NCBI GenBank assembly: GCA_023052935.1
Contig: CM041292.1
Coordinates: 40,322,139-40,386,138, forward strand
Length of the DNA stretch: 64,000 nt
Reading direction: 5' to 3'
Source: Piezodorus guildinii
Taxonomy: Eukaryota; Arthropoda; Insecta; Hemiptera; Pentatomidae
The translations under genes and the position numbers were made by a program. This document shows positions 57,463 through 64,000 of this stretch, one piece after another; within the stretch, counting starts at the first letter, position 1; each line of letters opens with the position of its first letter. The notes under the pieces were generated by a model. The model searched no databases and was not told where the DNA came from. It saw only the letters and a program-made list of their open reading frames with translations.

Positions 57463-58665
57463 TTACTTTACAATATCAGGTTTTTTCAAACATCCTATAA
57501 AAGCCACTAGATATTCTTTATCATATACATGAGAAACCAAATCCACTACCTTTCTTTTAATTTCTTGGCCTATTGGAGAGTTATTCCTTTCATCCTCTTC
57601 CTCCTCTGTTAGGTTTTGCAATATCTCTAGAGGTTTGGGGTCCATCATCAGGACAAAAAGAAACTTGATATATAGAATCCATAAACAGCATACTGGGAAA
57701 AGTGCTTTAAGAAGCTTTCAAAACTTGGCACATTTATATGATTCGGAACGTTTTCTCTCAATGTTTTCCAATAGATCTGCAAAAACTGGTCCCAATATTT
57801 TTCTCTTACATCACTGTCAGTATTTAGATATAAAAAAAAGGATAGATCAATCACAGGACTACCATATCTCAATGTCTGGAAGTCAAAGAAGGCACAATCA
57901 ATAGGAATCCCTTTGTCATCGTATTTGTACATTATATTATTGTTGCAAAAGTCGCCATGGGTTATTACTGCAAAGGGCTCTTGTGGCGTAGAAAAGTATT
58001 TTCCTGCTACATGCCAATTTTCCTGTAAATTAAAAAACTGTTCAAGTAATTCGTCCTTTCCATTTTCTTCTTCAAACGTTCTAATCGCTGCTTGAGCTGA
58101 TGTATTAGTCCTTGATTTTACGCTTTCAGGGACTACTATATAATATTTCTTCATTTTTTCAATTAGTTCCTGGAATTTTTTCGGATTTTCATCTTTAAGT
58201 ATATACGATAAAGAATGAAATTTTGCAATAGTCTTCATAATTACTGAAATGTGGTCGTAATCTAAAAATACTTTACTTTTACTATTGACATATTTTCTTG
58301 CTTTTAAATTATCAAATATAAAAATATTGTTTTCTGATCTTTCGCGGTCAACTATACCATAGTAAAGTTTCGGATACCATTCCTGATTGAATCCTAGAGT
58401 CGGCAGCACTTCTTTGTACATCAGAAACTCCATCTGAAAGAGATTTGGACTGTCCTCCCTAAGTGAGACGGGAATTTTCACTAGAATCTCCAAAGATTCT
58501 TCTTCGAATACGCCCTTCAAGTTCAACGTAACAAAGGAGAGAGTGGATGCAAATTGTGCTCCGATTTCTTCATCATTATTATATTTAATATCAACGAGTT
58601 CCACATCCCCGAAAACGCCCTCCTTTACCAAAGGGCGGGAGTAGAGTTGACAGAAGCCCCTCCAT
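57463..58665 (-). pseudogene. third CHK-kinase-like locus, frameshifted
   Basis: A diverged relative of the pair at 42.8-47.3 kb. The main frame (58721-57648) contains the family core: LVKEGVFGDVELVD, ILVKIPVS (ATP-site Lys), THGDFCNNNIMYKY (catalytic loop) and FFDFQTLRYG (DFG-like). At about 57655 the frame shifts by one base near a short A run. The C-terminus (MMDPKPLEI onward to 57463) then continues in another frame. The natural start is probably the ATG at 58665 (MEGLLSTLL), which aligns with the start of the intact copy but is one base out of frame with LVKEG. That gives two likely frameshifts. It could be a pseudogene or contain assembly errors. No FTZ-F1-type motif was seen in its upstream flank. 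Confidence 0.8.
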
Positions 58666-58721
58666 GACAGACGAATACTGACGCGGCTGATAAAAAAGAA
58701 ACTCTCTTGTTTGGTGTTCAA

Positions 58722-60474
58722 ATATTAGACACTCCTACCACAAGTTCTTATCTACCAATTATATCAATATATTTATGCAATGTACTGTTATTCAATTTTA
58801 AATCATATAGAATATAAAAATATATTTCTCATCAGAACTTCATTTAATAATTTAAGTTGTTATAAATGTAAAGATTTTGAAAGAGTTGTTCTTTAATATA
58901 ACTCTTAATAACGAAAAATGGGCCGAGAAGGAAATTAGTTTTTCTGAATTCAAGACAGATTTGCATAAATTTAGACTTAGACCCAAGATGGATAATGCAG
59001 GCAATCCTTGTTGGCTATTTTATAGTTAATATTTTTGTTTTATTAATTGGTGTTTTGTTATTGTTTTACTTTATACATTTTTGTTAATATATTTTAATTA
59101 TTAATAATTTAAATTATTTATTAGAAAAAAAAAGACCAGGATTCAGGATCCTTCAGCTCGTGCTTTTCTTGCATGTTGCCTACTGGCCTGATGATGAGCC
59201 ACGTGTGTAGGGCGACGCCGAAAGCATTTGACATTTGAGCACTAGACTGAATCCATTTTATTTCTCCTTATAATCATCTCAATAGTCTACCATACACCCT
59301 CAATTTAAGTGTTCAAAGTTAATATCTATATAAATTCTACTAAATGATATCATAAAAGTAATTTTGAAACGTTCATCCATTCTTGTGGTATACTATTCAG
59401 GTATGGAGCATTTTTATCAAAAAATACGTTTCTAATGTGGAATTACATGTAAGGAAAATAAATAGAAATGTAAAGCATTAATTAAAACAAACATAAATCA
59501 TAAATTTAAACTTCCTTCAACAAAACATTTTTGTTATCCCCCAATAATAACTTTTAAAATAACCTTTAATTATTTATACGAATGTCCGTGATTATTTAAA
59601 TGTATTTTTTAATAAGTTTTTTTTTTTAAGAATGAAGGCAATTTAAACAATATACTTTACCATCCAATAAAATCAAATAATACAAAAGAGATGTAAGGTG
59701 AAAATGACCGTAGATTTCACTTCACATAACTATTGTTGTATTATTAGGAGGTGAAGTATATGCTACAGGTCTGTCTGTCTAATGAAGTCAAACAGTTTTT
59801 CAGTGGTCTGTAAGTAATCCTGTAGAACGATTTTAAACAAGTTTAACTTCAACGACAATTTTTTTTTTTTTTTTAATTTTTACATACAAAAGCGTAGAAA
59901 ATTTATTGAAAATCTAGATAATTTCCTTCATCTTTTGTTGTAGTTTAAAACTTGAAAGTTTTTTTTTTCGACTTTCCAGGTAATTAAAGGAGGAAATCTA
60001 GCTTTTTTTTTTTTCTTCTGAATAATATTGAAAACATAGAATAGGCTAAAAGAAATGATAAAACCAACTCACAAAAATGACACCAAAAATACCTTATTAT
60101 GAAATATGGAAATTAGGACAAAATATAAAAAAATTAAAAGACTTATCAGTTGTTGATCTAATTCTCAGGAGCTTCCAGCACACGCCCTCACTCCACTAGA
60201 TGTAAACACCAACTCCTAACCTTACAATACTTTCATTTCAAAGTCCAGATATATTTAGATAAAAAAAAAAAAAAAAAGTCGTTGAAGTCCAGACAAACAA
60301 ACTGTTATCAGTCAATAATATTATAATAATATTTCCAATGAAATCAGTGTTGCCAATCAATGACAAAACATCCTCCAACTGTGAACATTACCCGTTTTCG
60401 TTTATTAGACTTTTAAAAAAATTAAATATCGCTATTCGGCACTACTTTCGAGTTATAACATTAGTATTTTAATT
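58722..60474. other. AT-rich region, no gene recognised
   Basis: Around 59185-59225 the sequence GGCCTGATGATGAGCCACGT with GCCGAAAGC resembles a Penelope-like terminal motif. Several long T or A runs occur (59860, 60010, 60265). No coding region was recognised. Confidence 0.4.
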
Positions 60475-61500
60475 TCACTTACTTATATGTGAAATATATA
60501 GTAAGGGAAAGTACTGTGATAATTTTCACGATTCGAGTTTTGGTTTCTTTATTTATTTGACGTCACTTTATGCTACTATGGCTAATCGGACGATGCTACA
60601 GTGGGAGTCCTAAATTTTGCCTATCCAGGTTTATTAGGATAGGGATCTTTAACGGATACCTGACATCGTACAGGCTCGACACCACCTTTTAACGTTCCCT
60701 CCGAAGGACAGCATAAGGATTTTTTACTCCCATTAAAAAATCCTAGGACCACCTGCGGGTTTTAACCCATGACCTTTGGCATAGAAGGCTGTTGTTATCC
60801 TAGCCATTCTGCTACAGGTGAGGTGAACCCAAACTATTCGAGTTTCCCGGAAGTTTTAGAGACCGAATGACCAAGTCCTGCAAAAAGGTATGTGTGTCTG
60901 TCCGTCTTTTTAGTTTGGCTTAAAAACGAAAAGTCGAACGAAACTTAAATTACATACTATACGCACGGGATATTACAGCAAATTTTTCATCATAATGAGC
61001 TAACCAAAAGAGTCACTTTACCATGCTTTTTGCACATTTTTATGATTTTCTCAAAAACGGCTTAAACGATTTTGATTAAACTGGCTATATCGATGTAAAA
61101 TTTAATGGGTTTTAATACCATATAGGTTTTATTCTGACTGAAACAGTATGAAAGAACTTTAATGTCGATGTTTTTTATTTTCTTCCTCTAAAGTGCCTTT
61201 AATTTTGTAGATTTATTATAAAAATAACCATACCATCTTCTTAGAATTGATAAATACCGGATAAATATATAATTTGAACCGATTCGGTATCCAATTGATG
61301 GATAAAAGAGAAAAAATACTTTTTTTAATGCTATGTTTATGCTTTTGAACATAAGAACAGTAATATAGATGTATAATATACCGCTGGAAAGCTTAAATAT
61401 TTTAGAAAAAATATAACCTTATAAACAAAATTGTAATAGTTAATGGAGAGTGATGAAAAGCTGTAAAACTAACTGATTTTTGTAAATAATAATATAATAG
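60475..61500 (+). repeat. MITE-like family 1, copy f, interrupted by SINE
   Basis: Starts TAGTAAGGGAAAGTACTGTG and resumes after the SINE at TTCGAGTTTCCCGGAAG. It continues through the common internal blocks (TGTAAAATTTAATGGGTTTT, TATAGATGTATAATATACCG). The right end is degraded. Confidence 0.75.
60541..60835 (-). repeat. SINE family 1, copy g, with target duplication
   Basis: A full-length reverse copy flanked by ATTCGAGTTT (60531-60540 and 60836-60845). It contains all body blocks, including AGGATAGGGATCTTTAACGG and TCCTAGGACCACCTGCGGG. It is inserted in a MITE family 1 copy. Confidence 0.88.
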
Positions 61501-61989
61501 GTTATTAAACAAAACATGATTCCATCTAAACTCCACATTTACGAATGAATCAAATCCATTTATTTAGGTGACTATTTTAAATATCTTTACCCATTTGTTT
61601 GTATGGCTCCTGTTCTCTCCCAGCCAACAAGTGTATTTATATAAATTAATTTGTTAATTTTAATAAACTTATACCAGTAAATAAATGAATAGTTAATTAG
61701 TTAAATTTGTTTTTCCTCAGCTTGTACTATATTTAACTTTTACGTAAACATGTCCTTTTCTTACACTATCAATATCGAATTACTCGAGATTCGGAAACCC
61801 TGAGTGGGAGTGTATAGCAGACCGTTACTAACAAGTTTTATTATCAACTAATTGTTTGGGCAATCGATATATTAATTACATCACCTTAATATCGATGGCA
61901 ATGATGCAATGAAAACTCCCGTTATATCGCAATTTATAAGTTCAAAGGGAGATTATTATTATTATATTATAGATTTGTAAAGTAAATTG

Positions 61990-62880
61990 AGGATGTAAAA
62001 TTTAATGGGCTTTAATATCATAAAGGTTTCATTTTGACTGAAATAGTCTAGCAGAGCTTAAATCATTAAATTAAAATAATTTTTATTTTTTTATTATTTT
62101 ATTTTATTTTATTTTATTTATAGTAATTTACAACTGTACTAAAGAACACAATAAGTAAATATGAGGAATGAAAAAAAAAAGTCATGAAAATGTCTTGAGA
62201 AAGAACTACCCAATGGTAGCACTTCACTAACTATTTTAACTCACTAGATCTCGAGGCCAACTTCTTTTCAGTCGCCTTGGGGGGTTATCAGGGATATCTA
62301 AGGAAGATAAATTACGGACAAGTGGATTTGTATGGGCAGGGAGTTTAGAATGAAAAGAGGAGTATCTATCACGGGCTATATCTGCAACAAATGGGATGTT
62401 AAGACCATTATGAATGAGTTGATTTATAACAAAATAAGGAGCATTCAGGATTTTTTGAAGGATTTTGGATTTTAAGAACTGGATGCGGGAGGAATTCGAT
62501 GGTTTCATAGAGCCCCAAAGCTCGATTCCATCCATCCAAACAGGTCTGATAATAGTGATGTAAATGAGTCTTTTGTAATATACTGGAAGTTTTGAATGTT
62601 TGTCTAGTAAGTGTTGTAGTAATCGATATCTTCGAGTAGAATTAAAATAATTTAAAATTTCTTCCTCTGAAATGCCTTTAATTATATAAATTATCCATAT
62701 CACCTTAATATCATTGATAAAAAACGGGTAAAATATAAGTTGATCGAATTCGATATCCAACGAAAGGAAAACTATTTTTTCTTACAATTTTTATATTTTT
62801 CAACATTAAAACAGAAATATAGATGTATAATACACCTTGAGAAAGCTAAAGATTTCAAAAGTTGTGTGTTGCACGCACCA
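61990..62880 (+). repeat. MITE-like family 1, copy g, interrupted by a Jockey LINE
   Basis: Left part 61990-62082 (GGATGTAAAATTTAATGGGC) and right part 62640-62880, ending AAGTTGTGTGTTGCACGCAC. A LINE lies between them. The left end of the family is missing. Confidence 0.75.
62083..62639 (-). mobile_element. Jockey-like LINE 3' end with target duplication
   Basis: On the minus strand the frame reads LPVYYKRLIYITIIRPVWMD, GIELWGSMKPSN, RIQFLKSKILQKILNAPYFV and a final DNPPRRLKRSWPRDLVS. This is the C-terminus of a Jockey-clade ORF2. A short 3' tail of TAAAA repeats (62097-62120 on the + strand as TTTTA) follows. The 14-mer AATTAAAATAATTT flanks it (62069-62082 and 62640-62653). Confidence 0.88.
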
Positions 62881-63044
62881 AAAGTTTTACTATTACTTTT
62901 TTTTTCATTATTAATAAGTATCGAATAAATTGTTCTTTTTGGTTAAGAGAATGGAGGAGAAAAATTATTTTCAATGAATAGGTTTTACATTTATCATCCT
63001 CATCTTCAATTTACTTTACAAAACTATAATAAAATAATAATGAA

Positions 63045-63998
63045 GAAGAAGGACCATGTAAAAGTAAAGTGTCTTGCCTATGCAGACGACCTCGCCCTCT
63101 TCGCGGAAACGGAGGAAGAGGCGATCGCTCAGATAAATGCCCTCTCAAGGATAGCCATGAAAACGGGCTTACAAATCTCCTCTAAAAAGACAGTACTAAT
63201 GACCACAGATTCAAAATACAAGAAAAAGGCGGTCGACACCGTATGTGGAAAGATAAAGGTGACCCCGAAATTCAGATACCTGGGAGAAGTCATCTGCAAT
63301 AACGGATCGGACCGAGAAAGCTTTAAGGGAAAAGTCGCGAAATTGGAGAGCTTGTATTTCGACCTCAAGAACTTCTACAACAAAAAGAACCTATCCATCA
63401 AAGCCAAAGTCCGACATTATAACACCGTTATCAAACCCGTGAAACTCTATGGGACAGAGACCTCCTGCCTCCCTAGCTTAGAAAAACTTCTGAAGGTAGA
63501 AAGAAAAATACTTAGGAAGATCTATGGGCCCAACAAGACACCCGAAGGATACAGGCTAAAGTCCAACAAAGAAATATACGTTGACAACAAAAGTCTGGAG
63601 ATCGACATCAGGGTAAGAAGGCTCAAATTCTATGGACACATGATGAGGATGAGCCCTGAAAGGTTAAACCGGGAAATCTTCCGACGATTCCACCAGCGCA
63701 AGAACACGACTGGTTTTTTCAAGCAGATCAGGGTCGACATGGATTCAGCAGGACTGAAGGATTCAGACTGTGGGGATAGAGAAGCCTACAGAAGTTCACT
63801 GAACAATATAAAGGACTTCGTGGTCAAGGAACGCCAAAAAAGGGATTATGCGTGGTCGGAGGAAAGAAAGCGCAAACATGCGGAGCTTATGAGGGAAGTA
63901 TGGAAGAGAAGGAAGTCGAGGAAGCAAACCTGAACATGATATTCGCGTGGTCTTCAAGGCCTTTTCGCGCCCAAAAAAAAAAAAAAAAAAAAAAAAAT
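63045..63998 (+). mobile_element. 5'-truncated LINE with intact RT C-terminal ORF and poly(A)
   Basis: The open frame (within 62974-63933) encodes CLAYADDLALFAETEEEA, the catalytic YADD block of a reverse transcriptase. The thumb and C-terminal region follow without a stop: SSKKTVLMTTDSKYKKK, FRYLGEVICNNG, PVKLYGTETSCLPSLEK, RKILRKIYGPNKT and RRLKFYGHMMRMSPERLNRE, to a basic end. A poly(A) run closes it at 63974-63998. The sequence is far richer in G and C than its flanks and uncorrupted over about 290 codons, so the insertion looks recent. The N-terminal part is absent, so this copy is not autonomous. Confidence 0.9.
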
Positions 63999-64000
63999 AA

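Noticed and set aside
62236..62760. Single 174-aa minus-strand gene
   Set aside because: Only 62639 and below is Jockey ORF2. The first ~40 residues read into the MITE copy that hosts the insertion, so the frame is a chance fusion.

Overview
This is nuclear DNA from an animal, almost certainly an arthropod and most likely an insect. It is AT-rich, has GT-AG introns, long microsatellites and a dense load of transposable elements. The host genes fit an insect: a cathepsin L-type cysteine protease exon, three CHK-kinase-like (EcKinase/EcKL) loci, and an ankyrin-repeat gene whose C-terminus looks PRANC/F-box-like. The species cannot be named from the sequence.

Layout. From 1 to 13 kb the window is mostly transposon remains around one host exon: the last exon (4201-4559) of a papain-family protease, which ends in a Pro/Gln-rich linker and a hydrophobic tail. 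From 14 to 34.3 kb lies one gene on the + strand. A basic first exon (13993-14111) is joined through seven tiny, frame-preserving, phase-1 exons (42, 42, 42, 87, 45, 42 and 42 nt) to a 1157-nt terminal exon carrying ankyrin repeats. The predicted protein is about 538 aa. Its introns are filled with SINEs, a Penelope-like element, a Tc1-like element, LINE pieces and a recurring ~0.9-kb MITE-like family. Directly downstream (34.28-37.1 kb) are four broken head-to-tail copies of the distal part of the terminal exon, two of which share a 234-bp stretch without a mismatch. From 37 to 42.5 kb the window holds nested transposons: a SINE in a LINE, a deleted mariner in another LINE, and an LTR-like GC-rich island. 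From 42.8 to 47.3 kb lie a tandem minus-strand pair of CHK-kinase-like loci, one intact and one with two frameshifts. Their coding sequences are patchily homogenised, and a conserved proximal promoter carries an FTZ-F1-type motif 82 bp from each ATG. A third, more diverged and also frameshifted CHK locus lies at 57.5-58.7 kb. The rest (47.4-57.2 and 58.7-64 kb) is transposon-dominated, with a large fold-back structure at 54.2-56.8 kb and a recent-looking 5'-truncated LINE at the right edge.

The most unusual item is the microexon-to-ankyrin gene with its decayed tandem array. Next are the conversion-like patches and shared promoter motif of the CHK pair. No rRNA, convincing tRNA or CRISPR was seen. 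All family calls come from reading translated motifs by eye; no database search was run.
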